Assembly: GCA_009839745.1 (NCBI GenBank)
Contig: VXPE01000110.1
Coordinates: 16,732 to 80,731, forward strand
Origin: Candidatus Poribacteria bacterium
GTDB taxonomy: Bacteria > Poribacteria > WGA-4E > WGA-3G
Length of the DNA: 64,000 nucleotides
Direction of reading: 5' to 3'
Both the position numbers and the translations under genes were made by a program. Of this stretch, positions 16,961-25,091 are shown one piece after another; positions within the stretch are counted from its first letter, which is position 1, and each line of letters opens with the position of its first letter. The notes below the pieces were generated by a model. That model was not told the origin of the DNA and did not search any database. It saw nothing but the letters and a program-made list of their open reading frames with translations.

Positions 16961-17098
16961 CAGGACTTACGCAATTTTGACCATAGCACGTTTTGTGAGA
17001 TGGAAATGGCTAAAAAATGCAGGGTAAAAAATGCAGACGGTCTCTTGACACAGGCTAACGGTTCCTATGCTACAAAAGAGCATCATACGTAAGCCCTA
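16961..17098. mobile_element. 138-bp MITE-like element with target-site duplication
   Basis: The ends CAGGACTTACGCA and (inverted) TAGGGCTTACGTA match at 10 of 13 positions. The element is flanked by the direct repeat ACTACA (16955-16960 and 17099-17104), as expected of transposition. No reading frame lies inside. TTAGGACTTACGC-type ends also occur near 10911 and 27291, and an internal stretch (CACAGGCTAACGG...CTACAAA) recurs near 27209. Confidence 0.7.
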
Positions 17099-17119
17099 AC
17101 TACATTGAAGGAGATGAAA

Positions 17120-17461
17120 ATGAAATTCATCACACTGTTATTCGCAGTGCTTTTGTGCTTTACTGCATCTGCCTTCAGCGAATTGACCTCATCGGACATT
17201 GATAAGATTCGCTTAATTGTCAAAGAGGAAGTTGAGGCGGCAGTTGCGGCATCCGAGACACGGATGAAACACCATATCTCTACCGAAATTAAAGCAGTCA
17301 ACATCACAATCGCGGAGATGGACAAACGCTTGAACCAGATTTTTACGTTGGTTATGGGTTTGATAGCATTAATCATAGTGGTCGTCGGAATCCCGCAAAT
17401 CCTCGTCGCATTGCAGCGAAAAGACATGCGCGCACAAGATGAAAAGATTGAAGCACAATAA
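17120..17461 (+). CDS. Small membrane-anchored coiled-coil protein cut by an in-frame stop
   Basis: The 113-residue product has a signal peptide (MKFITLLFAVLLCFTASAFS), a heptad-patterned segment, a strong membrane helix (FTLVMGLIALIIVVVGIPQI) and a charged tail ending KIEAQ. A TAA at 17459 ends it, but the frame continues for 21 codons (KQIEALQQKMKTERQEHTAS) to a TAA at 17525. The tail resumes the same charged, Gln-rich pattern, so the first TAA looks like a recent CAA-to-TAA change. The start follows GAAGGAG by 6 nt. The function is unknown. Confidence 0.6.
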   Translation: MKFITLLFAVLLCFTASAFSELTSSDIDKIRLIVKEEVEAAVAASETRMKHHISTEIKAVNITIAEMDKRLNQIFTLVMGLIALIIVVVGIPQILVALQRKDMRAQDEKIEAQ

Positions 17462-17554
17462 AAACAGATTGAAGCGTTGCAACAAAAAATGAAAACGGAG
17501 AGACAAGAACATACTGCCAGCCCTTAAAAAGTTATTGACGACATTTCGGAACAG

Positions 17555-17749
17555 TTGAATGAACGGCAAAGGAATGCATTTTTCTATGTGCAAAGACACG
17601 GGCAAATTGCGACAAAAGAGTATGTAGAGATCAACCGTGTTTCGCGCCAGACCGCCCATGCTGAACTAAGGGACTTGACTAACAAAGGTTTATTTACTAT
17701 GACAGGAAAGGGAAGAGGAACAAGATACGTCCGAAAGGTCACTGATTAA
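17555..17749 (+). CDS. Small winged-helix DNA-binding protein
   Basis: The 64-residue product begins MNERQRNAFFYVQRHGQIAT, then KEYVEINRVSRQTAHAELRD, then a wing-like LTNKGLFTMTGKGRGTRYV. The pattern matches the C-terminal winged-helix module often found in AlbA_2/RecG-like regulators, here standing alone. Its stop codon lies in a cluster of GATTAA boxes ahead of the AAA ATPase gene, so it may regulate that module. Part of the region upstream (from 17528) keeps a helical flavour and could be a lost N-terminus. Confidence 0.6.
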   Translation: MNERQRNAFFYVQRHGQIATKEYVEINRVSRQTAHAELRDLTNKGLFTMTGKGRGTRYVRKVTD

Positions 17750-17798
17750 TTAGGCGATTAATTAGGCGATCAGGTGAACGATTAATTGCGTGATTAAC
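17744..17798 (+). promoter_or_regulatory. Cluster of GATTAA direct repeats, possible operator
   Basis: GATTAATTAGGC occurs twice back to back (17744-17755, 17756-17767), followed by GATTAATTGCG (17780) and GATTAAC (17792). It lies between the winged-helix gene and the AAA ATPase start at 17826, where an autoregulatory site would be expected. Confidence 0.5.
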
Positions 17799-17825
17799 TA
17801 CGCCAACATAAGAAGTAGGATCTAC

Positions 17826-19121
17826 ATGTCAGATAAAACGATCAAAGGCATCACTAAAATAGCAGTCAAGGGTTTCAAGTCGATAGCGGAGGAGTGCGAA
17901 ATCGACATCCGTCCGTTAACGATCCTTGCTGGTGCGAACAGTTCTGGGAAATCCAGTATCATGCAACCACTCCTAATGCTAAAACAGACGCTGGAGGCCC
18001 CCTATGATCCAGGACCGTTATTAATTGATGGCCCGAACGTTCAATTTACTGAGACAGCGCAATTTTTGTCCACACTACCTAACGGAAAAAGAACGGATCG
18101 TTTTCAGATTGGGATTAAGGTTGATGGGTCTGATTTTTCTGGGACAGTGAAAACGACTTTCAGAAAGAAACCAAGCGGAATTGAACTTGTCGAAATGGCA
18201 GTTGATCAATCTATACCGCCCGAGAGTTTTATCTTGTACCCTAAAATGTCGCAAAAAAAAATCAAACTGATAGTTGAACCTCCACCACCCTCGCTTTCTG
18301 AAGATGCTGATGTTGTAAAGCGTTCAGGTTGTTTTTTACGTTTAGAGTCTCAACATGGTTATTTTGTTTGGAATGTCGCCGTTGATGAGCTCGCAGATGA
18401 TATTTTTAACAGCATCCACCTCCCCGGCTTGCGTGGCAATCCAGCGCGCACTTACAAACGGACTAGCGCAAGTTCTTGGTATCCTGGCACGTTTGAAAAC
18501 TACGTTGCAAGCATCATTCACGAGTGGCAGGAGAGAAAAGATAAACGCTTGAAATGGGTTACCGATGCCCTTCGTACGCTTGGACTGACAGGACAGATCA
18601 GCACAAAAAAAATCGGTGATGTCGGTATCGAACTTCAAGTTGGTCGTCTCCCACGCGGCAGCACCGACGAGATGGATATGGTCAACATCACCGATGTAGG
18701 ACTCGGTGTGTCTCAAGTTTTACCGGTTATAGTGGCATTGATTGTCTCGGAAACCGGACAGTTGGTCTATCTCGAACAACCAGAGTTACATCTTCATCCC
18801 CGCGCACAGGTCGCCTTAGCACAAGTGTTAGCAGATGCAGCGAAACGGGGTGTGCGCGTTGTCGCTGAAACGCACAGTTCGCTGCTGGTTTTGGGAGTTC
18901 AAACGCTCGTCGCAGAAGGCGACCTCTCGCCGGAGTTGGTAAAACTGCACTGGTTCTCACGGCAGGAGGATGGTGTGACCGAAGTCAACAGTGCCGACTT
19001 AGACGAGGCGGGGGCTTACGGAGAGTGGCCCGAAGATTTCGCAGATGTTAGTCTCAACGCGCAGAGTCGTTTTCTTGATGCCGTTGACAATGTCAGATTT
19101 GGCGACAAGGAAACTTCATGA
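17826..19121 (+). CDS. AAA family ATPase (DUF3696/AAA_15-like, SMC/OLD-type)
   Basis: This 431-residue protein starts MSDKTIKGITKIAVKGFKSI. Walker A is GANSSGKS at residues 36-43. The ABC-type signature region is TDVGLGVSQVLPVIVAL near 295. Walker B is LVYLEQPELHLHP near 312, followed by AETHSSLLVLGVQTLVAEGD. This is the standalone SMC-like ATPase family common in phage-defence modules (compare OLD, Gabija GajA, PARIS AriA). There is no TOPRIM domain. Start 17826 is preferred over 17790, which adds 12 unrelated residues. The stop overlaps the next ATG by 4 nt (ATGA), so the two are translationally coupled. Confidence 0.85.
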   Translation: MSDKTIKGITKIAVKGFKSIAEECEIDIRPLTILAGANSSGKSSIMQPLLMLKQTLEAPYDPGPLLIDGPNVQFTETAQFLSTLPNGKRTDRFQIGIKVDGSDFSGTVKTTFRKKPSGIELVEMAVDQSIPPESFILYPKMSQKKIKLIVEPPPPSLSEDADVVKRSGCFLRLESQHGYFVWNVAVDELADDIFNSIHLPGLRGNPARTYKRTSASSWYPGTFENYVASIIHEWQERKDKRLKWVTDALRTLGLTGQISTKKIGDVGIELQVGRLPRGSTDEMDMVNITDVGLGVSQVLPVIVALIVSETGQLVYLEQPELHLHPRAQVALAQVLADAAKRGVRVVAETHSSLLVLGVQTLVAEGDLSPELVKLHWFSRQEDGVTEVNSADLDEAGAYGEWPEDFADVSLNAQSRFLDAVDNVRFGDKETS

Positions 19122-19651
19122 GAGCAAGAAATTCAAAACGATTGGTGATTGACACAGATGTTGTCCAATCGTCTGGTGATGAAGCCGCGACAGATCCACG
19201 AGCCATTCATTGTCGTGATTTCTTAAAGGAAGTGAGGTCTCAAGATCATAGGGTGGTGATGACAAGAGAAATCAGTGATGAGTGGAAAAGACATCAATCT
19301 CGTTTTGCCCTTGAGTGGCGGGTGTCAATGGATGCACGCAGAAAAATAGATCGCATTAATCCATCAGAAGATAAGGAACTTCAAGACAAGGTCACAAATA
19401 CAACAAACGATAAAAATGAGATTGAAGCGATGGAAAAAGACTTTCATCTCCTCCAAGCAGCACTCACAACCGATCAAACGGTCATTTCGCTGGATGAAAC
19501 TATCCGCGGGCTTTTCAAACGAGCATCTCAACAGGTTGGCGAAATCCGAAATATTATCTGGGTAAATCCAGATAAGACAACGGAAGAACAACCTATTCTC
19601 TGGTTGCAAAATGGCGCACCGCCTGAAGCACATCGTCGGCTTTCTGCCTGA
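19118..19651 (+). CDS. PIN-like nuclease domain protein, partner of the AAA ATPase
   Basis: In this 177-residue protein an acidic set in PIN order is visible: VIDTDVVQS (D12, D14), TREISDEW (E51, D54), and LTTDQTVISLDETIRG (D118, D125). PIN domains are metal-dependent RNases. The alignment is by eye and the match is distant. Overlap with the upstream ATPase strongly suggests a complex or effector pairing. The middle (about 75-110) is highly charged and helical (DKELQDKV...IEAMEKDFH). No immunity gene is evident next to it. Confidence 0.6.
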   Translation: MRARNSKRLVIDTDVVQSSGDEAATDPRAIHCRDFLKEVRSQDHRVVMTREISDEWKRHQSRFALEWRVSMDARRKIDRINPSEDKELQDKVTNTTNDKNEIEAMEKDFHLLQAALTTDQTVISLDETIRGLFKRASQQVGEIRNIIWVNPDKTTEEQPILWLQNGAPPEAHRRLSA

Positions 19652-19800
19652 TTCCATATTCATTATAATCAATAAGTTAGATGCTTGCACTAATTACTGG
19701 GTTTTGTTAAAATAGTCCTACCGACATTTAGCCCCTTTACAAGACAAAAATAGCATTTATGGTGAATTAGAAAAATACTTTTACACTTTATTAATACGAC

Positions 19801-19816
19801 GGGCGATGAATCGCCC
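19801..19816. repeat. Short palindrome followed by CTAC
   Basis: GGGCGAT/ATCGCCC with a 2-nt loop is followed by TACTAC. It is a member of the dispersed hairpin class in the 264-bp gap between the PIN-like and DprA-like genes. Nothing else stands out in the gap. Confidence 0.5.
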
Positions 19817-19915
19817 TACTACAAACGTTCCCTCGTTAAGGGTAGGTTAAACACAATTGTTAAGTTTCACCATATATTCTACCAACTATCAGTTAATATC
19901 ATATAGGATTGAGAA

Positions 19916-20566
19916 GTGACGCAGTCGATTCAACGCATCACACAAAAAGATACGAATTACCCAACAGAATTAGAGCAGTATTTAAAAACGGAGACACCGG
20001 AGACGATCTGGGCACGCGGGAATATCGACCTGTTACCTTGGCAAAACACCACCTTAAATGGAGACCTCTGGGCACTCTTTTGCTCCAGCAAATGTCCCGG
20101 CGAGATTATTCTGAAAGCCCACGACTTGGCACAGAAATTCAAGGAAATAGGTATCCCTACAATCGGTGGGTATCACTCGCCAGTTGAGCAGGAGTGCCTA
20201 CGTGTCTTATTGCGGGGGGCACAACCAATACTTTTATGTCCGGCGCGGAGTATCGAAAACATGCGACTGAAATCGACGTGGAAGGATGCGTTGTCTGAGG
20301 AGCGTCTCTTAATCCTATCTATTTTTGGCAGCCGCTATGAGCGATCGACCGCGGCATTGGCGCACCAACGCAATGCCTTTGTTGCAGCACTTGCGGACAA
20401 AATCTGTATCGCACACGCTGCAGAGGAGAGCAAGATTTTGGAATTTGCGCAGCAGGTATTGGCATGGGGTAAACCCGTTTTTACCCTTGACACACCAGCG
20501 AATCAATCGCTTTTTGAACTTGGGGCGCGACGGCTTGAACCGTCCCTAAATGTAAGGCAAAGATAA
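19916..20566 (+). CDS. DprA/Smf-like Rossmann-fold protein
   Basis: The 216-residue product starts at GTG, with AGGAT upstream. The order of motifs follows the DNA-processing A fold: YPTELEQYL, WARGNIDLL, LWALFCSSKCPGEII, GIPTIGGYHSPVEQECL, ILLCPARSIENM, then AFVAALADKICIAHA and GKPVFTLDT. Canonical DprA loads RecA on single-stranded DNA. This version lacks the N-terminal SAM and C-terminal winged-helix domains and replaces the usual GSR motif, so its role may differ. Short DprA relatives occur in defence islands. Confidence 0.65.
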   Translation: MTQSIQRITQKDTNYPTELEQYLKTETPETIWARGNIDLLPWQNTTLNGDLWALFCSSKCPGEIILKAHDLAQKFKEIGIPTIGGYHSPVEQECLRVLLRGAQPILLCPARSIENMRLKSTWKDALSEERLLILSIFGSRYERSTAALAHQRNAFVAALADKICIAHAAEESKILEFAQQVLAWGKPVFTLDTPANQSLFELGARRLEPSLNVRQR

Positions 20567-20591
20567 ATTGTGCCTTAATGGCACAATTTGG
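20548..20591. repeat. Palindromic repeat at the end of the DprA-like gene
   Basis: AAATTGTGCC/GGCACAATTT (20565-20589, 5-nt loop) is a perfect 10-bp stem overlapping the stop codon. The wider 44 bp matches 15683-15729. Confidence 0.55.
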
Positions 20592-20600
20592 AGGAAAATA

Positions 20601-21503
20601 ATGGCGAAGACCGTTTTTTTGGGAGACCATGAACTTACTTTTCCCGGTCCACACCTCGGTGTGCTTCGGGACTGCAACGCTGTACTCGATTCAGCCGAGG
20701 GTTTGCAGAAACAGATAGCCGCGGACGGGTATCTCCTCGTTCGGGGCTTAATCGATAAAGAAAAAATTGTTGCGGGGCGTCGGGCTATCCTTGAATACGC
20801 CAATGGAAACGGGAAAGATGAGGTTTTCAAGTCCGGTACTGACATGATAGAAGCAATCGCCGGTGAGGGGAGTCCTGGACGCACAATGGGCACGCCTGCT
20901 GTTACACACCATCCAGACGTGCAGGCAGTTTTGGAAGGGGATGAACTCTTCAAGTTTTTCCGAACCTTCTTTAGTGGCGATACCCGAACTTTCGATTACA
21001 AGTGGCTACGGTTCGTCCGTCCTGATGGCTGGTCGGGACCCCATTTCGATTTCGTCTATATGGGGCGGGGTTCAGAGCAGTTGCACACCTGTTGGGTGCC
21101 GTTCGGCGATGTGCCAGCAACGATGGGAACATTGACTGTGCTTGTCGGATCGCATAATCTCCCAAGCTTCGCTCCGATTCGGGATACCTACGGCAAAACA
21201 GATGTTGACAGAGACGGCACCCCAGGACATTTCGGGCGCGTTCCGATGGAGATTAGTGAAAAATATGGGGGCGAGTGGCAGACAGCGGATTTCGAGATGG
21301 GGGATGTCATCATCTTCACGATGCACACGATGCACACCTCTACGAAGAATCTCTCCGACAGATGGCGAATCAGCTGTGATATCCGTTTCCAACCCGCAGA
21401 GCATCCTATTGATGAACGATGGGTCGGCAAAAACCCGATCTCCCACACGGGCAGTCAAAAAATTTCATTTGAAGAAGCAAAGAAAGAGTGGGGACTGGAT
21501 TAA
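20601..21503 (+). CDS. Phytanoyl-CoA dioxygenase (PhyH) family protein
   Basis: This 300-residue Fe(II)/2-oxoglutarate-dependent oxygenase-like protein has the metal motif HxD in GPHFDFVYMG near residue 150. The distal His is in FTMHTMHTSTKN and the 2-oxoglutarate Arg in SDRWRISCDIRFQP. The start ATG at 20601 follows TTGGAGGAAAATA and is preferred over a TTG 11 codons upstream. The substrate is unknown; the family includes halogenases and hydroxylases of small molecules. Its stop overlaps the convergent aminotransferase by 4 nt. Confidence 0.85.
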   Translation: MAKTVFLGDHELTFPGPHLGVLRDCNAVLDSAEGLQKQIAADGYLLVRGLIDKEKIVAGRRAILEYANGNGKDEVFKSGTDMIEAIAGEGSPGRTMGTPAVTHHPDVQAVLEGDELFKFFRTFFSGDTRTFDYKWLRFVRPDGWSGPHFDFVYMGRGSEQLHTCWVPFGDVPATMGTLTVLVGSHNLPSFAPIRDTYGKTDVDRDGTPGHFGRVPMEISEKYGGEWQTADFEMGDVIIFTMHTMHTSTKNLSDRWRISCDIRFQPAEHPIDERWVGKNPISHTGSQKISFEEAKKEWGLD

Positions 21504-22675
21504 CCGAACAACGCTCGTCGAATCTGACGCACTGCCTGACGAATCCGATCTTCGTTCTCTACGAGGGCAATACGGATATAGCCTTCGCCGTTATGCCCGA
21601 ATCCCGCGCCGGGAGAAACACAGACCTCTGCTTCGCTCAGAAGTTTCATGGCGAATTCCATGGAGCCCAAGTGCTTCCACGCTTCAGGAATCGGTGCCCA
21701 GACGAACATTGAAGCCTGTGGTTTTGGGACCTTCCATCCGATTCTGTTTAGACCATCGACAAGCACATCACGGCGTTTTTGGTAGACGGCAGCGTTTTCC
21801 ATCACCGTATCCTCTGGGGTCCGCAATGCCATAATTGCGGCGACCTGGATCGGCGCGAAAATCCCGTAATCGTAATATCCTTTAATCCGAGCGAGTGCTT
21901 CAACAATCTCACGGTTTCCAGCAGCAAATCCACACCGCCATCCCGCCATATTGTAGGATTTAGACAGAGAGATAAATTCGATACCGATATCCTTCGCCCC
22001 TTTTGCTTGCAAGAGACTCGGTGCCTTGTAGCCATCAAAAACAATGTCTGCATACGCCAAATCGTGGATTACAACAATCTCTTGGCGTTTCGCGAAGGCA
22101 ACAATCTCTTCAAAGAAGCCAAGGTCGACGACAGCACCCGTTGGATTGTGCGGAAAACTTAAGATTAACACCTTGGGTCTGGGCCAGATGTCACGTGTGA
22201 TTTCGGTAAGCGAGGGGATGAAATCGTTCTCTTCTGTGAGAGGTATGCTCACAACGCTTCCACCTGCGAGCACAATGCTGTACATGTGAATGGGAAAGGT
22301 CGGATTTGGGACCATCGCTAAGTCCCCATTATCAATTAAGGCTAAAGCAAGGTGTCCGAGTCCCTCTTTTGTGCCAATAACAGCGATTGCCTCTTCATTT
22401 GGATCAATATCCACACCGAACCGACGTTCATAATGCCAACTGACTTCCCTGCGCAGGTTGTAGATGCCACGCGAAACGGAATAGCGGTGATTTCTGAGTT
22501 CTTGCGCCGCCTCCGTCAATTTATCAATAATGGGTTGCGGGGTCGGTTGATTCGGATTGCCCATCCCCAAATCGATAATATCGATGCCTTGCTGCCGACG
22601 TTCGTGTGTTAACTGCCTCAGTTTGCCGAACATATAGGGTGGGAGTCGATTTAAGCGTTTTGAAAATATATTCAT
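21500..22675 (-). CDS. Class I/II PLP-dependent aminotransferase (AlaC-like)
   Basis: This 391-residue protein shows the fold type I pattern: DLGMGNPNQPTP near 38, LSFPHNPTGAVV near 170, HDLAYADIVFDGY near 205, and the PLP lysine in SLSKSYNMAGWRCGF near 235. C-terminal GEGYIRIALVEN carries the substrate-carboxylate Arg. The pattern fits the alanine transaminase/LL-diaminopimelate aminotransferase-like branch. The exact amino donor is not determined. Confidence 0.88.
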   Translation of the reverse strand: MNIFSKRLNRLPPYMFGKLRQLTHERRQQGIDIIDLGMGNPNQPTPQPIIDKLTEAAQELRNHRYSVSRGIYNLRREVSWHYERRFGVDIDPNEEAIAVIGTKEGLGHLALALIDNGDLAMVPNPTFPIHMYSIVLAGGSVVSIPLTEENDFIPSLTEITRDIWPRPKVLILSFPHNPTGAVVDLGFFEEIVAFAKRQEIVVIHDLAYADIVFDGYKAPSLLQAKGAKDIGIEFISLSKSYNMAGWRCGFAAGNREIVEALARIKGYYDYGIFAPIQVAAIMALRTPEDTVMENAAVYQKRRDVLVDGLNRIGWKVPKPQASMFVWAPIPEAWKHLGSMEFAMKLLSEAEVCVSPGAGFGHNGEGYIRIALVENEDRIRQAVRQIRRALFG

Positions 22676-22710
22676 CTTTTAATTTTCCTTGCGGATAAGT
22701 GGAGTGGTCT
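22676..22710 (-). repeat. AT-rich leader repeat upstream of the aminotransferase
   Basis: On the plus strand it reads TTTTAATTTTCCTTGCGGAT, directly at the aminotransferase start, as at nuoN, nuoM and nuoD. Confidence 0.55.
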
Positions 22711-22738
22711 GTAATCTGACGCTTATTGTGTTCGAGTC

Positions 22739-22759
22739 GCCCGCGCTGTTGTTGCGGGC
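22739..22759 (+). repeat. Stem-loop of the GCCGTTGTT-loop family (copy 5)
   Basis: The stem is GCCCGC/GCGGGC and the loop GCTGTTGTT, in the gap between the aminotransferase and sulfatase genes. A nearby stretch, AACCTGCTCGTAATG (22814), recurs at 57276. Confidence 0.65.
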
Positions 22760-22862
22760 TTGCAGTTTAATATTACACCGCACAGATATTTATTTTAGTT
22801 GCGGATTTACCAAGAACCTGCTCGTAATGTAATGGAGCCCAAGTGGCGATAAATTAAAAATT

Positions 22863-24287
22863 TTATTCGTTGTGCTGCCAATATGTTCGTAACCGATCGC
22901 CCCAATTCGATATGACCTGCTTCGGGCTTGGATGCACGATTTGCTGCCGATGGAGTCTCGCCTCTTGGGCAAATAGTTTGTTCCTGCATACCTTAACGAC
23001 TTCATCATAAGTTGGGTTTCCTGCTAAGTTTTCCGTCTCCCCAGGATCATTTTGTCGGTCAAACAACTGCGCAAGCCCAAGTTGGTCGGTATCTGGTCCA
23101 GGGGACTGGAAGTCCTCTACTGCTTTAGGTTTGTATTCTGTAACGTATTTATACCGATCCGTGACAATTGCCCGTCCCCAATAATTGCTCTCTATGTAGG
23201 CGTAATCGCGCCAAGGGACATCCTTCCCCTCTACAAGGGAACGGACGCTCAATCCCCGTATTCCTTCAGGCACGTCAATACCGGCGTAATCGCAGACGGT
23301 AGGCAATAGATCGACCCCAGAGACGAAGTGCGTTTCGTCGAACCGATCCTTCTCTACAGAAATGTCTTCTCCCAAGCACGCGACGATGAAAGGCACTCTC
23401 ACACTCTCTTCGTAAAGCGTGAATTTCTGGAACATCTGGTGGCTACCGCATGCCTCCCCGTGGTCTGTGCTGAAGATAATAAGCGTGTTATGGTGCCGAG
23501 ATGTCTCGCGTAGCAGTGCGAGGACTCTTCCAATTTCTGCGTCCACTTTCTCGATGAACCTATAATAGTTCCATCTCAGGTAACGCCAGTGGAATTCGTC
23601 CCAATCCCGGACCCCTTTAAGAATCGCGGCGTGGATAAGCGCGTCGTCAACCCTTCGGCAGACCCGGTGTAGCACGGTTTCCCGTTCATCATAACCGAAG
23701 TTGTCTGGGAGCGGCGGCAGATCGTCTTCGGAAACGATTCCCTGTTCCAATGGGTTTGGAATATGTTTCTCCTCATGGTTGTGCAAGTATTCGCATACGT
23801 CGTGCGGATCGACGTAACCGATCTGGAGGTAGAATGGATCGTCGCTGTCATAGTTCGTCAAGAAATCAGCAACTGCGTGCGTAGATGCCGAATCGTAGTA
23901 TGCGGCACCCCCTGCGCCAATGTCCTGTTGCCCATAATAGAGGGTCTGAAAACTCTCGCGGACATCTCTGCCCGGTACATGCCACTTACCGCAGTGGAAT
24001 GCTTGATAGCCCCCTGCGTTCAGCAATTGCCCAAGGTCAGGGATTTCTGAGTGCAAATATCCACCGTTAAACGGAACACCTGTTTCGGAGGTGTATAGAC
24101 CCGTCGCCCAGCTGGAACGAGCGGCGGCACACACTGGATCTGTGCAGAACGATCTGCGAAAGGAGGTCCCGTTTCGATGAAGTTCATCGATATTGGGTGT
24201 CCGAAGGAACGGATTTCCGTAAGCCGAAATCGCATCCCACGAGTGCTGATCGGTGTTAATAAAAAGAATATTGGGGCGTTCGTTCAT
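22863..24287 (-). CDS. Sulfatase
   Basis: This 474-residue type I sulfatase of the alkaline-phosphatase superfamily begins RPNILFINTDQHSWDAISAY (metal Asp). The formylglycine site is CAAAR near residue 53, fitting C-x-(P/A)-x-R. Further metal and active-site residues lie in HCGKWHVPGRD near 98, GYVDPHDVCEY near 158 and IFSTDHGEACGSH near 275. No signal peptide is seen, so it is probably cytoplasmic. The ATG overlaps the stop of the upstream hypothetical gene (4 nt), so the pair is coupled. Likely substrates are sulfated sugars; this is inference. Confidence 0.92.
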   Translation of the reverse strand: MNERPNILFINTDQHSWDAISAYGNPFLRTPNIDELHRNGTSFRRSFCTDPVCAAARSSWATGLYTSETGVPFNGGYLHSEIPDLGQLLNAGGYQAFHCGKWHVPGRDVRESFQTLYYGQQDIGAGGAAYYDSASTHAVADFLTNYDSDDPFYLQIGYVDPHDVCEYLHNHEEKHIPNPLEQGIVSEDDLPPLPDNFGYDERETVLHRVCRRVDDALIHAAILKGVRDWDEFHWRYLRWNYYRFIEKVDAEIGRVLALLRETSRHHNTLIIFSTDHGEACGSHQMFQKFTLYEESVRVPFIVACLGEDISVEKDRFDETHFVSGVDLLPTVCDYAGIDVPEGIRGLSVRSLVEGKDVPWRDYAYIESNYWGRAIVTDRYKYVTEYKPKAVEDFQSPGPDTDQLGLAQLFDRQNDPGETENLAGNPTYDEVVKVCRNKLFAQEARLHRQQIVHPSPKQVISNWGDRLRTYWQHNE

Positions 24288-25078
24288 ACACGTTCCCCCA
24301 TCTTCTCTCTCAGCACCAGCGTCTCGAAAAAAGTTGAAGCGATAGCGACATCTCCGTGTCCATCAAGCCACCAATACGAAGGCAAAAGTCCAGCACCGTA
24401 AAGATAATAACCGTCCAGCGGAAGAGGGGTCTGTATCGACTCAAGGAAACCGAGCTTACTTTTTAGTCGCAGTTGTTCCAGATCTTCAAGCACAGCAATG
24501 TCTACCCCATCGCCTGACGCTTGAATTGTTCGGGCAAGCGTGGGAATTACATCAAAGAGTGCCCAATTGCACGTCAATTTGACGGATGCACCGACTGCTC
24601 CTCCAGCGATTTCAGGGTTTCCGTTGATGCGTAGCCGCACCTCTGAATCCGAGGTGAGATAGCCCGTACACGTCAATTGAGAGTATTTATCACCAGCACT
24701 ATTTCGGGCATCAACGCTCCAATTGCTCGTAAGCGGACGGTAGTTTTCATCATGACAACAGAATTGCATTTGTAGATTCTCGCCGCTCGTTGTATTCTCA
24801 TATTTGACGGAATAATGCCACAGATCGTCGTTTTTGCGCCGTTCGATGACGGCAGTTCCGATGCGCAAGGGCTCTGTGTTCTCTCCTCTGCTATAGCCGC
24901 GCCAGTAGTTCGGTAGCACATTGTAAACATGCGTGATAATTTGCGGTGTCTGCGTGCAGCGTATGGCAGCTTCAGGGTCATATCCGCGAAGCGTTCCGAT
25001 TAATTCTTGGGCAAATTGGGGGTTTTGGGCACCGTAATTGTAGTCAAAGGACCAGTGCAGCGAATTGCTATCGTTCAT
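24284..25078 (-). CDS. Hypothetical protein coupled to the sulfatase
   Basis: The product has about 264 residues from the ATG at 25078 (MNDSNSLHWSFDYN); a longer start at 25135 would overlap the endonuclease V gene. No family is recognised. The middle (about 80-170) looks beta-rich, with Tyr, Thr and Asn-rich strands such as SQLTCTGYLTSDSEVRLRIN. The C-terminus ends in helical and aromatic segments (GYYLYGAGLLPSYWWLDGHG). The 4-nt overlap with the sulfatase start suggests a shared pathway. Confidence 0.6.
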   Translation of the reverse strand: MNDSNSLHWSFDYNYGAQNPQFAQELIGTLRGYDPEAAIRCTQTPQIITHVYNVLPNYWRGYSRGENTEPLRIGTAVIERRKNDDLWHYSVKYENTTSGENLQMQFCCHDENYRPLTSNWSVDARNSAGDKYSQLTCTGYLTSDSEVRLRINGNPEIAGGAVGASVKLTCNWALFDVIPTLARTIQASGDGVDIAVLEDLEQLRLKSKLGFLESIQTPLPLDGYYLYGAGLLPSYWWLDGHGDVAIASTFFETLVLREKMGERV

Positions 25079-25091
25079 GGTATTTGAATCG

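Noticed and set aside
21142..21834. 230-codon plus-strand frame bridging the dioxygenase and aminotransferase genes
   Set aside because: It overlaps two conserved genes in other frames and has no start signal or family features.
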